Both the position numbers and the translations under genes were made by a program. The notes under the pieces were generated by a model that did no database searches, was not told the origin of the DNA, and was given only the letters and a program-made list of their open reading frames with translations. Shown one piece after another: positions 1 to 11,262 of a stretch of DNA of 64,000 nucleotides (positions are counted from its first letter, which is position 1; each line of letters starts with the position of its first letter). The stretch lies in the NCBI RefSeq assembly GCF_000151315.2, contig NW_011887301.1, positions 836,021 to 900,020 on the forward strand. The letters are read 5' to 3'. This DNA comes from Capsaspora owczarzaki ATCC 30864. Taxonomy: Eukaryota; Opisthokonta; Filasterea.

Positions 1-861
1 AATGGAAAACTGCATCGTCGACCAGGCACTGCTCGTGTTCCCGCTCGAGCTGCCAGAACTACTTGCATTGCTTCCGCCACTTGCGCCCGCGCTGTTGCCG
101 CCTCCAACCAGGCTGCTTGGAGCAGTCGACGGGGCCCATTCAAGCGCGAATCGACCCATGGACGTTTCCGGGAGCGACCGCAGATTGTCCAGCGGCCGGA
201 CGCGGATGAGCTCGTCAATGAACCGGACCTCCGATTCGCTGTCCTGGTCACGGTAAATCACAAGTCGGCCTTGTGCAGTGATTCTCAGAATGTGTGGGAC
301 GCGGTGCATGATCAGGTTGAACTCGTCGCCCTGCTCGCGGAGCAGCTGCAGCTCGGCCTTGAGTTGTTCGAGCAGCTCGGTCTGCTCGGCGTACCACTGC
401 GCAGGGTCTTGCTGTTGTTGCTGTTGTTGTTGGTGTTGTTGTTGTTGCTGTTGCTGCTGTTGTTGTTGGTGGTGGAGTGCTGGTGTCGAGCTGCTCAAGC
501 TCAATCGCATGTCGGAGTAGTCGAGACTGTTGAATCCTGCGCCTGCTCCGGCGGTAGCGGACTGTCGGTTGAGCGACGCCGTGCTTGAGCTGCTGGATGA
601 CAGCAACGCGGCGGCAGACGCTCCAAAGAAGCCCGAGCTGCGTGGCGTCGAGTGGACCGAGTTTGACTGGGACTGCATTGCCGCCAACGCCGTTGCTGCT
701 GCGGCTGCTGCTGCGGCTTCCTGCTGCTGCTGCTTGAGCTGGGCACGGTCGAATGCCTCGATGAGCTCGCGCTGCTGCTCGATGCGCGCCTTCAGAGCGC
801 TCTTTCGCAGGCTGATCGACTCGGTCACTCCGCCCGGACCGTAGCAAGCGTCCTCAATCAT
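1..861 (-). CDS. Q-rich protein of unknown function (3' end beyond left edge)
   Basis: From an ATG at 861 this frame stays open to base 1, giving 287 codons with no stop, so the gene continues past the left edge. I do not recognise the family. In order it shows a short charged helix (about residues 15-45, ending in QQQQ and an Ala run), a Ser-rich stretch, a long Gln/His tract encoded by mixed CAA/CAG near 415-470, and then a folded-looking segment (about 1-410 of the window) with coiled-coil character (EQTELLEQLKAELQLLREQ) followed by hydrophobic/charged alternation that could begin a PH-like fold. The last visible part is Gly/Ser-rich. The start is the first ATG of the open frame, 169 nt from the divergent CPI1 gene. 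Frame and start are seen directly; the PH suggestion is only a guess. Confidence 0.7.
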   Translation of the reverse strand, partial: MIEDACYGPGGVTESISLRKSALKARIEQQRELIEAFDRAQLKQQQQEAAAAAAAATALAAMQSQSNSVHSTPRSSGFFGASAAALLSSSSSSTASLNRQSATAGAGAGFNSLDYSDMRLSLSSSTPALHHQQQQQQQQQQQHQQQQQQQQDPAQWYAEQTELLEQLKAELQLLREQGDEFNLIMHRVPHILRITAQGRLVIYRDQDSESEVRFIDELIRVRPLDNLRSLPETSMGRFALEWAPSTAPSSLVGGGNSAGASGGSNASSSGSSSGNTSSAWSTMQFSI

Positions 862-1030
862 TCAGCAGCGATAGAAGTATGACTGACTGAGTGAGTGAGA
901 AGCACACGCATGTACGACCGAGTCGGTTTTTGTGATTTCTGATTCAATGCGAATGCTCCAGTGCAAGTCTGAGAATCTCGCCGGTGCAATTCCAGTCTTC
1001 CTTTCCATAGCTCTACAGCAATCCCTTTCA

Positions 1031-1321
1031 ATGGTGGCTGACAAGACCAACAGGCAACCGGCAGCAAAGTCCAAAACGAGCAGCATTGCTGGACCATCGC
1101 CGAGCAAGCAGTGGTCTGAGCGGGTGTTTCTGAGCTACTCACCCGTGTGGATTGCAGTGCTCGCGGCGATCGTCAAGCTCAAGTTGTACGAGTCGTTCAC
1201 GGCCGAAACGTATCTGTTCGTCGGCGTGGCGACCGCTGCCCCGTGCGTGCTCATCCCGCTGCTGTGCGATCTGCTGTGGACGACGCCAGACTCTGGCCGG
1301 CCGCTGTTTGAGCGACATTGG

Positions 1322-1367
<46 letters not shown>

Positions 1368-2252
1368 GGGGGGGTTTGAGCGATTCCAAAAGCTTTTTGG
1401 AGCGCTCCTCGTATTGCGAGCCTGTGCGCCTTGAGTGTGCACGAGCAAGCCAGATGCATCGAAAACATGTACTCACAGTGGTGATGCGAATGTTTGATTT
1501 TGGGGGGAATTTCTGTCGAACGAAAAACTGCTGTACTGTACTGTTTCAGGTTCAAGGTGAATCTCTGGATTGCCATTGTCGGCTACATTGGCAACCACTT
1601 TTACACACACTACTTTTACCAAGTGCTCGGCATGCGGTACACGGTGCCGACGGACGGATGGACGATCAACGGCGTTCCGGTGTGCATGTACTTGCTGACG
1701 CATCCGTATTTCTGCTCGTACCATTCCGTTACGACGCAAATCTTGCGCGCCATTCGCTACAAGACGCCCGCCATCTGGCGCACGGGCGTCCTTTGTGCGG
1801 CGATTACTGGCATTGCGTACATTACGGCTTTTATGGAGACGTACACGATCAGTGGCTTCCCACACTATGTAACGTGTTTTGTGTTGGTTTGTTTGTGTGT
1901 TTGACCATGCTCGTGCACTCACCCACAAATTCCGAAACACACTCAACGTCAAACAAACTCACAGACCTACCCTGACTGGACGCTCATGCTCACTGTGGGC
2001 TCGGCATTTTACGCAATGCTGTTTTTGGCGACCTTCCCGCTGTTTGCCCGCCTCGACGAGTGCTCCTTGTTTGACCCCATCGAAACGCCCTCCCGCGCAT
2101 CCCCGCTCTCTCAGACCATGCTCGACGCGTTTGCTGCGGCAATGATTGCCTTCTGTCTCTTTGATGTCTGGCGGCTTGCCGTGGGCCCGTTTGTTAGTTT
2201 TCCGGCGCCTGTGGTGAATGTTGATGTTCCATCAGTGCCTTTTGCTCAGTAA
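1031..2252 (+). CDS. CPI1: Cycloeucalenol cycloisomerase (cyclopropyl sterol isomerase)
   Basis: Three exons, 1031..1320, 1550..1868 and 1965..2252, join in phase to 298 aa. The product closely resembles plant and protist cycloeucalenol cycloisomerases, ER membrane enzymes that open the 9beta,19-cyclopropane ring of cycloartenol-derived sterols. Family hallmarks visible are SKQWSERVFL near the N terminus, KLYESFTAETYL, the NLWIAIVGYIGNHFYTHYFY block, FLATFPLFARLDE and AFCLFDVWRLAVGPF near the C terminus, with several membrane segments. Joining the exons restores the RHW-FKVNLW junction expected of the family. ATGs also exist at 947 and 953; I chose 1031 because the conserved part follows closely and ATG is followed by G. 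Intron 1 carries a (GT)n repeat and a G10 run. Function is assigned from family resemblance and is fairly secure. Confidence 0.88.
1325..1374 (+). repeat. (GT)n microsatellite followed by G10, inside CPI1 intron 1
   Basis: About 20 GT units start four bases after the 5' splice site of CPI1 intron 1 and run straight into ten G residues. The tract is entirely intronic. Confidence 0.95.
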
Positions 2253-2488
2253 GAGTACAAAAGTCAAGCAGCAGTACAGCACGTTGTCTCGTGGTCACGT
2301 AACGATTGTCAAGAGACGATTGACCCTGATGCCTTGCTTTGTTTCCATCTCCAGTGCCGTTGACGTTCGTTTTTGTGCTCGAGGGTTGTCATAAGTTGGA
2401 AAGCCTCCCAAAATCAAAGCTCCAACATGAATCCCTTCGTCTCAGCTTAAGCTTCTGTTCTCACTCTCTTCTCTTTTCTTGGTTGAAC

Positions 2489-3285
2489 ATGGCTGAAGCG
2501 TCGATTGTCAGCGCCACTGCCGCCGCGCCGCAGCTGAGCCAGCCGAGCAGTGATCCGACCGCCGTGCTCGCCTCCGGACTGTTCCAGCTGCTGCTGCCCG
2601 TTGTCGAGCAGCTCGAGTCCAGCGTCGACGGCGTCCAGACTGCCCAGACCGCGCTCAAGACGAACATTGAATCGCTCATGACTGGTAAAAGCATGATTCG
2701 AGGCGCGCTCTCCCAAGCATGGCTCGAACAGTCTCAATTGGAAAGCATCACTTGCACTGCTGGAGGGGTCCCTGAGCGTGCCGAGGTGGCCCATCTGACG
2801 CGACGCGGCCTGGGAACCAGCTCCAATTGAGATCTCGACTTGTTTCCCCTCTCTTGCACACTGATACGCTCGCGATATACTGTTCTCAACTCTGTATTTT
2901 GACTATGTGTGTGTGTGTGTGTGTCTTTGTGTTTGTGTGTGTTTGTTTTGAATTTGCGGCAGAGCTGCGGCAGTTCAACGAGGTCAATGCAGCCACCCAA
3001 CCAGTCAATCTCGACGTTTACATCAAGAAGCTCATCACTGCGCGGCGACGAGTGACCACAGTGAGCAACACGCTGGGCGAGACACAAGCTCGCATCCAGC
3101 GGCTGCAGCAATCTATTGCAAAGGAGCAAAAGCGCAAGAAGGAGACGCTCGACGCAGTCACCATCCAAGCCGCTGCTGCCGCTGCCACAGGTCAAACCAA
3201 GGGCTTTACTGCTCCTGCGACCCAGCAGCAACCCGAATCCTCGTCCGTGCCACCCTCGCCGATGCAAGGGATGGCATCCCCATGA
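2489..3285 (+). CDS. SNAPIN: SNAPIN homologue (BLOC-1/BORC subunit)
   Basis: Two exons, 2489..2684 and 2963..3285, encode 172 aa. Exon 1 carries the SNAPIN N-terminal helix (LFQLLLPVVEQLESSVDGVQ). Exon 2 carries the strongly conserved LDVYIKKLITARRRVTTVSN block and a second coiled coil (LGETQARIQRLQQSIAKEQK). SNAPIN is a small helical subunit of BLOC-1 and BORC, which act in lysosome-related organelle biogenesis and lysosome positioning and also bind SNAREs. The protein is longer than the animal one (about 136 aa) because of a Pro/Gln/Ser-rich tail. The intron (2685..2962) contains a degenerate TG repeat (about 2904-2947). The neighbour RagA is convergent and also acts at lysosomes, but adjacency alone is no evidence of joint control. 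Confidence 0.88.
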
Positions 3286-3652
3286 CCCGTCGGCCGTGGG
3301 AATGATTGAGATTTCAATGTGTGCAGTCGTTGCTCGTTCAACGTGTGTAATGTTCCTTTTTGGTTTCCGTTGGATGTCTTACTTGTTGCAAGAGGATGCC
3401 GCAATACAGGACAATTCCGAGGACGCGTTCAGGAGCATGCAATAACAGGAGGATTTATGGAAAAAGAAAACAAAACAACAATCGCACAAAAATGAACAAA
3501 AGCCATTCACAAACACGAGCAGAGCGGTCGGTAACACAGCACCGTGTCACTGCTCTTGAACCGGCCCGCAAGACGCCTCACAAATGAAGATGACCCGCCA
3601 ACCAGCCAAGAGCGTCGACTGGAGAAAAGAAAAAACCTTTTGCGTGTTTTGT
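3286..3652. other. Spacer between convergent SNAPIN and RagA genes
   Basis: This stretch holds the two 3' untranslated regions. I see no open frame with homology, no RNA gene and no clear AATAAA on the plus strand. The short frames here are low-complexity. Confidence 0.6.
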
Positions 3653-3657
3653 TTATT
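3652..3657 (-). terminator. AATAAA poly(A) signal overlapping the RagA stop codon
   Basis: On the minus strand the last codons read CAA TAA AC, so the hexamer AATAAA contains the TAA stop itself. Whether it is used is not known; animal-type signals usually lie 10-30 nt before the cleavage site. Confidence 0.35.
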
Positions 3658-5809
3658 GGTTGTGGCCCTCGAGCTTCTCGAAATGCTGGCGAGCGTTTTG
3701 AATGTTGACCAGAGTGGCCGCAGCGGCTGTTTTGCGAACAGAAAACAAAAAAGCAGCAAAGGTTAGAACAAGAATGCAGCGTAGTCAACCCCCCCAAACC
3801 TCCGACGCTCAATTCAACACAAAAAAATGCTCGACGTACGCAATGAAGGATCGGCGGAAATCACCATGACGTAAGTGTTGGTTGTAAACAAATCAATGAA
3901 TGAGGCAAAGTTGGCGTTGCGGACTTCCATGCTCTGGAACTGCGCCTGGGACTTTGAGCAACTAAGTTTGAATTGCTTGATAATGTTGCTGATCTTTTCA
4001 AACCGGTGGACGTCGCGATGTTGCCTGCGCGTCGAGTGCGAGATGACCAGGAAGGTGGCGCGCTCAAACAGCACAACTTCGTCGGCATCAATGATTTCGG
4101 CAAAGTTCTGCAAGTGATCCTCGAGCTGCCTGACGTTGGGAATGAGCGAGTAGACGATCGATGACCAGGCCTGTGACAAAGCGAGGAAGCAGGAGTTGAG
4201 TTGAGAAAGGACGGCAGCAAAACGAGAAACAACAAGCGAACGAGAAACAACGAGCAAACGACAAACCAATAAACAATATCACTCATCGTGAAAATCCTCA
4301 CCTTGTACAGGGTCTCGTCCCAAATCGAAGTGCGGAAGCAGGTGATTTCAAGCGGCAGAGATCGGCACTTGAGCTCGGTTTCGCGCTCGGCAAAAATCTA
4401 CAGGGCAGCGAGCAGCGGATGCATTGAGTATCGCAGTCGTCAGGATGCTGAAGAAGCACCGACAATTTGGGTCAACAACACACGCATTTCAACAAACGAC
4501 AACGCCTTACCAAATCGCGCTGATCCTCGGCAACGAGATCCATCTTGTGCAACAGGCAGAAGATCTTGGCATCCTTCGAGTTTTGAAGAATGGCCTCGAG
4601 ACAGGTCTGGTAGTAGTGCATGTCCTTCTCGAGCTCGCGGGACTCGACGTCGAACACGTAAATCAAGACCTCGACGTTTCGGAAGATAATGTCACGCTGG
4701 CTGGCAAAGTAGTTTTCCATGAAGGCCTCCTGACTGTTGTTTTGTTCGCAATTGTCACACGAGGAGCATCAAAGGAGCATGAGCATGGCATTGCGCGCAA
4801 GGGAGCATGAACACGCAGCAACGTGAATCTGTTTTTGCACAAGTCAAACTCGACGCGTGCCCTTCAAGCGACACAAGCAAACGTACCCGCCGCAATCCCA
4901 GAGGTTGAGAACGAGGTTGCCGAGGAAGCGCACGTGCGAGTGCTCGACATCGATGGTGTATCCGAGACGGCGAGTATCACGCGCAATGTAGTTGGCAAAG
5001 ATGATTGAGCGCATCGAGGTCTTGCCCGACCCGCTCTTGCCCATCAACAAAACCTAAGGTCAAGGGAGAAGCCAACAAGAAGGGGCATTTGTTTGCGGAG
5101 GGGGGGGGGAGAAAGGTGAGTGAAGAGCAAACAAATCAAATGACATTTGCAGCGGCGATTTTTATTATTGCATGCGTATGGCTGGAAAAGCACTGGCGAT
5201 CCGAGTTTATACCAACGCGGCTCACTAAATCGCTTTTCTCCCTTTGCTTTTCCGGGGTCAATGTGGCGGTCTTTTTTTTTTTTTTTTTTTTTTTCCCCAA
5301 TTTCAATGTGTGTCTTCGCCGCCGCAGTCTCACCGCCTCACAGCCTGCCAACGGGCGCTACAATGGCAAATGCCATCCCCATCCACCAATGTCCACGAGT
5401 GAGGGGTGAAGCGAGGAGTGAAGTGGTGAAGGCGGGATCTCGTCTTTTTTTTTTTTTTTTTTTTGAACGATTCTCCTGCTCGCCTCTCTGATCACACACT
5501 CCACCCACTCGCTCACCATCGACATCCACGCTGTGAGATTAAACAACGTGCACACACGCATAGTCGAGCGCAATGGCGGCAACAACGAGAGAGAGAGAGA
5601 GACCGTTCGTTCATTCGAGCCAGCCACAAAATCCATCGTGACTCGTCCCTTTCGACCACCCCCGTCCCTTCCCTTCGCTTCGACCCATCGTTGCGACCAC
5701 TCTCGCTCTCTATTCGACCCATGACACTTCGAGCCCCCTTCCACTAGCAAACCCCCCTGTTCTTGTTCGTTTGAATGGCATTCATCGATTCGCTCACCTT
5801 CTTCTTCAT
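3653..5809 (-). CDS. RRAGA: Rag GTPase, RagA/RagB (Gtr1) type
   Basis: Six exons on the minus strand, 5798..5809, 4887..5053, 4511..4733, 4302..4397, 3840..4170 and 3653..3726, join in phase to 300 aa. RagA with RagC/D, on lysosomes, signals amino-acid sufficiency to TORC1. Seen directly: P-loop GKSGSGKTS, switch region ([20 protein letters not shown]), the DCGGQ G3 motif restored across intron 2, the HKMD G4 motif, and the C-terminal roadblock part ([18 protein letters not shown]). The first coding exon is only 12 nt (MKKK), separated from the rest by a 744-nt intron; it was chosen because the family begins with a short Lys-rich start just before VLLMGKSG and the donor fits (AAG|GTGAGC). The stop codon lies inside an AATAAA hexamer. 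Length and conservation match the family, so the assignment is very secure. Confidence 0.93.
5054..5797 (-). other. Long first intron of RagA with homopolymer tracts
   Basis: This 744-nt intron contains two poly(T) runs on the plus strand (about 5271-5294 and 5445-5464) and short GA repeats near 5589-5601. I see no conserved frame in it. It is the longest intron in the genes with secure models apart from the proposed peptidase intron. Confidence 0.7.
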
Positions 5810-6026
5810 TTTGGAAAACAAGGACTAGCCAAAACTATCATGCCATGAATCAGTGATCATTATCCAACAACAACAACAACAACAACAACTCAGCGACCGG
5901 GGGCGGCTGCTACACCCGAAGGTGGTCGAGAATAAGTTGTTGAAAGATTGACGCATGGATATCGATCCAGGTAAGGGTTGAAGTCGGGGAGCGACAATCA
6001 GTCGTCTAAAACGCAGCTCGCTTCCA

Positions 6027-9000
6027 ATGTACTTTCCATTGGGTTGGCCGAACGTCTACTCGTCCGTCTTCCCGCAGCGTAGCAGCAGCAAGCACCAACA
6101 GCAGCAGCAGCAGCAACAACAACAACAACAACCGCATGACCAAGCACCACCGTCAGACACGGGTCGCGATTCCACTGCTCCGTCTCAGTCGTCGCACAAT
6201 GCCAGCGAGGCGGCCGTTGCTGTCGACCTGGCGTTGGCCAAGGACAGCATGTGGCTCGCCACGACCACCCACGCGACTCTCTTCCTGTGGTCTTACAAGG
6301 TAAAAGCCCCCCCCCCGCCCCTCCAAAAACCAGACATGACAGGGACGCAGTGGAGTGCTGGAGCGTCTTCTTCCAAGTCCGATCGTCCAAAACGCCTCGT
6401 ATCTCACTCACTTCCCCAACCCAATCTGCTGCTCTGCAACTGACTCGAACAGCCACGCGCGGTGGTCGCTGCATTCACGCGCTCGAGCGAGTCCATGGAA
6501 CGCTACGGAGTCAACTCAAAGATTGCTTGGAAGCCCGACGGAACGGCCAGCCCATTGCAGTCATTGTAACTCACTGCCTGCCAACCTGCAAGTCGACGAA
6601 GTGGCTGGCTGCCTCACTTTGCTTGTTGTGTGATTTTGGCGTGTCGGGGGGGGGGGCTTCAGACATCCAAGCATTGCGTGCTGATCTTCTCGATCGGTGG
6701 AATCAACGACAAGGCGCGGACGCTCGACATGAATCTGACCCTCTCGCACGGCGTCACCATGGAGGCTGGGCCCGGCGAGAGTGCTGGCTGTCCCGCGCGA
6801 TCGCTCGTGCTGAAGAGCATCTCTGTGGTTGACAGCGGCATGTCTTGGTATGGGTTGTTGATTTTGGTTCCATTTGTGTGAGAGTGATTTTTCGTCGTTT
6901 GTTAACCCTTTTTCTCTCGCTCGCTCTTGATACGAACAAACAACAGCATCGCGAGCCACACGCAACATCTCATCATTGCTACACTCAACGGCACGCTGCA
7001 GCCCATCCGATGGGCTGGCCATGCCGATCCCGAGACCATGATTGATTTGAAGACGGTCACCTTCACATCTGGCCCTCGGCGCATGCCAGGTGTGTACAAA
7101 CAACCAAACACATCGAAGGGATTGGCTGATGTGATGTGCAGATGTCAAAGCCTAGTGACCTGCATTGATTCTATTCTCACTCTCACACAGAAAACGTGTA
7201 CGTCAAGAGCATCGACTTTAGCCAGCGAAGTAAAACCATTGTCATGTACGTTTGCGTACTTTCTAATGGCACCGCAGTATGCCTGTTTCCGTCGCCAGCG
7301 AGTACGGAGCATCATGTAAGTCTCTTTGGATCCGGCGAGGGCGGCAACCGAACTTGCGCATTCATCGATTTTTGGTGCATTTGTGTGATAGGGCTGTTGG
7401 ATTCCTGATATTGCACAAGCCGTCACTGTTAGCTTCAATCCCTTGTACTCGTTCATTGCGCTGGGTTGCGACAAGTGAGTAATGGCTGATCCTTGGGTCA
7501 AAGTGTCGCTTGTTTTTTTTTCTCCCCCCCCCCGTCGCTCACACACACACAATCCTCACGTCCCTGTGAGCAGCGGAGAGGTCATGATTTTTATGGTCGA
7601 CGAAAAGGCGCGGAGAGTCTTGTTCAGCCACACTGTCAGTGCGGGGCCAGCCCATGTGATTGGCGCGCGCCGCTTCCGCCAAAACGAGTCCATGCTCCGC
7701 TCTGCCAGCAACTCGTCTCTCAGCGATCATCGTCACGCTCAAAACCAATCCTCTTCGACACACCATCAGGGCGTCGGCACAAATGGGTTGCCATCTGGTG
7801 GTGACAATGGACGCTCGGCTTCGCCCATTCCCGCCGCTGCTGCTTCCTCTACGTCATCGTCTTCCCACCTTCCACACGTCGGATCGGGCCTGGGGGCTCC
7901 GGCCGCGCTTACTTGGACGAATGACGGCTGCGCCCTTGCGTGTGGATGGGCCGACTGTGGCGTCGTGGCCGTGTGGAGCGCCTGTGGCTCGCCACTGTTC
8001 TCCACGCTGGGACTCAACGCCAACGCGTCTGACGATGCCACCGTGCGAATGAACTTTTCGGGTATTCGCAGCATGGTAACGTTTGTCAACCTTGTAGATA
8101 TCCGCGTGTGCAGTGTGGGGAGCGTGATTCTCACATTTGCGGCCCTTTTTTTTTTTTTTTTTTTTTTTTTAAGACCTGGGGCCCAGAAGGCTACTCGCTA
8201 CTGATAGCCCCGTCATTCGACAACGATGGTCAGGACTCGTCCTCCAATGGTAAGATAATTATCTCTGCATTCGTCCTGCTGTACTCGTTTATTGCCCACT
8301 TTTTTTCACTTTTTGTTCTCTTCTGGGGGCTCAGGTGACATCTACGAGTTTGCATTTGTTCGTAGTGCTCTTGCAGCCAACTCCTGTGTGGTACGTGTTG
8401 CTGTTAGCGCTCAACGGAGACTTTCCTTGCCGCGAAACTCGCACCCCCTCACCAACATCACGACCCTTTTCCTTTAGACGCACTGGTCACACATGCTCTT
8501 CCACAGCGACGATCGTCTCTACTTTTTGCCCAGCAGATCGACATCAAAGCATGTTCTGCCTGATAACAGCGACGGCGCTTCGGTGGTTGCGCAATGGCTT
8601 TCGATCAAAGTTCCGCTCACCTACATGGCAGAGCATTGGCCAATCAAGGTCAGAACGCTTCTCGCGACACTTGTTGGTGTAAATGGTGGCGGACGACTCA
8701 CGCACATTTCCACGACGCGATGCTTGACGAGCAGATTGCTTGCGCGGATGAAAGCGGCGATTGCATTGCGGTTGCGGGTCGACAAGGCTTTGCACAGTAC
8801 ACCGTATCGACCCTGAAATGGCGCCTTTTTGCCAATCAGAATCACGTATGTACAGTCGACTTGGTTGCCGACTTTGCGGCAATGCTGACAGTTCATTTCT
8901 TCCCGGCTGTAGGAGCGAGAAATCGCCTGCAAAGCGCTTCACTGGGCCCATGATATTCTGGTGGTTGGATGCCGCACAATCAACCAAGAATCAGAGGTAC

Positions 9001-11178
9001 CAGTTTTGTGGCATTCACCTGCTTGAGCATTCCCCCCTTCCATCTCCCACCCCCCGTTTGTTTTTATTGGCGCTGACATTGTCCTTTTGCTCTTCAGCTT
9101 CGATTGTATTCCAAGCACGGGACGCTCGACAACTCGACTAGTCTACTCCACACCGAAAAGTGCACCCGGCCCGTTCTACTTATCAACACGTGCGAGCTCG
9201 GATTGCTTGTTTACACGTCAGACCGCATGCTGAGCTTGTACCACATCCAACGCTCTGTCAACGCTCGAACGGGCGAGTTGGCCGTTTCGCTTTCCAAACG
9301 CCATACTGTCGGACTGACACAGCTGTGCAATCACCCCGCAGCTGTCATGTCGTTTATGATTACACAGCTCGGGATTGAGGCTGGTAAGAAGGCGTTTTTG
9401 TTTTTGTTTTGTTTTTTTGGAACAACACTTGGCATAGCGCATCTGCTCATCGCATGGTTTGGTTCTTGTGTCGCCCATAGATCGCGCTTCCCATGTATCT
9501 CTTCTTCTGAACGTGTCTGGCAAGCTCTCCGTTACTCAACTCAACATTGCCACTTCGAATGTGGATGAACTTCTGGTGACGCCACCAGCCCTCCTTGCCA
9601 CCTCGGTCGAACACTTCTGGACACCACCACCCAGTCTTCACAAACGACAGCATAATTTAGCGAAAGCCGTCTTTTTGAGCTGCGGCGCTGCTGGCATGAA
9701 GGTCTGGCTTCCATTGGACCCGCAGGCTGAATCCTCCCAGTCCAAAGCTGCCGTGAAGCGTATCATGCTCTCCTTCCCGATCGGGTTTATGCCACAGAGT
9801 GAGTATTTTTTTTTTGCTAGATGGTTGCCGTTGCTTTTCGTGAATTTTTTGTGGAGTTGGAAGCACCTGTTTTGAGTTCTAACCAGTCGTTGCTGTTGTG
9901 CCTGCAATTCAGCTGTTCGGTTTGAGGATGCCATGCTACTCGGTGCGGCGCATGACGTGTCCTTTGACTCGGCGACATCTTCGACCGTCTTCCCCTTTTA
10001 CGTTTTCGAGCATCGCTCTCAGTCAGCCCTGCATCACATCCTCGGGCAGCTCATTAAACGCGGGCACGATCGACTTGCCATGGAGATTGCCAACAGTTTC
10101 AGCTCCCTGCCCTACTTTTCACATGCGCTGGAGCTCATGCTGCATGAGGTGTTGGAAGAGGAGGCTGGCACAATGACTGCATTCAATACTGGTATGACGC
10201 CGATGTGCATGTGCAAGTTGTTTGATTGAGCTTGCATTCTCATGGGTTTTTGTTTCCTCTGCTTCTTTTGCCACTCAAAGACGCCATGCTTCCGCGCGTG
10301 GTGAACTTTTTGAGCCGTTTCCCACAATTCCTGGAAGTGGTTGTTCACTGTGCCCGCAAAACCGAAGTGGCAATGTGGGACTATCTCTTCTCGATTGTTG
10401 GTAGTGCCCGGGAGCTTTTCCAGGTACAGAACTGCGGGTTTGGACATTTTCTACCGCGCTTTTAATACTGATTCTGCTCCTTGATGGTGTGTTTGATTCG
10501 TTTCAGCAATGTTTGAACGAAGGACGGCTGGCGACCGCTGCGTCCTACTTGATCATTTTGCAGAGCTTGGAGCCGCCATCGGATTCGAGACTGGTAAGCC
10601 TCAAAACGAGTGTCCAGGAGTTTGCTCCACTGCTGCTGCTCACATACTGTTTGTTTGCAACAACAATCTCTTTCCAAAAGTTTGCCACTCTGTTGTTTGA
10701 AGCTTCGCTCGATCAGTGCCAATGGGAGGTAAGACTCTCGGGGGGTTTTTTTGCTTCCTTGTTTTGCTCGTGCGGCTTGCATTGTCGAACTTACTCTACT
10801 CTTCTTCCCCTAATGCTCTCAGCTCTGCAAAGATCTTGTTCGGTTTCTGGGAGCCATCGCAGGTAAGAGCGGGACTTTGTTGCCCTGCTGTCCAAACACA
10901 AACTGGATGCCTCACCCGCTGCCCACCATTCTCTAGACGACGAGCGAGCCGAGTCCCGCGCGCAGCACAAAGATGTACCTTCGAACAACGACAGGGCATT
11001 CTTGGAACTCAAGTTGTCGCGCAACGCAAAGCGACTCTTGCGAACCCATCGTCTCAGAGTCCTCAAGTCGTTTGCTGCTCAACTGCACTTCCCGCTCATC
11101 GGTTGGCTCCAAAAAGAACGGTACAGTGAAATGTGGCTCTCCAGCGCTTTGGTGCAATCAGCAGCGACTAACAGCACT

Positions 11179-11262
<84 letters not shown>

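Noticed and set aside
1135-1576. Frames of His-Thr or Cys-Val repeats
   Set aside because: They read through the (GT)n repeat in CPI1 intron 1.
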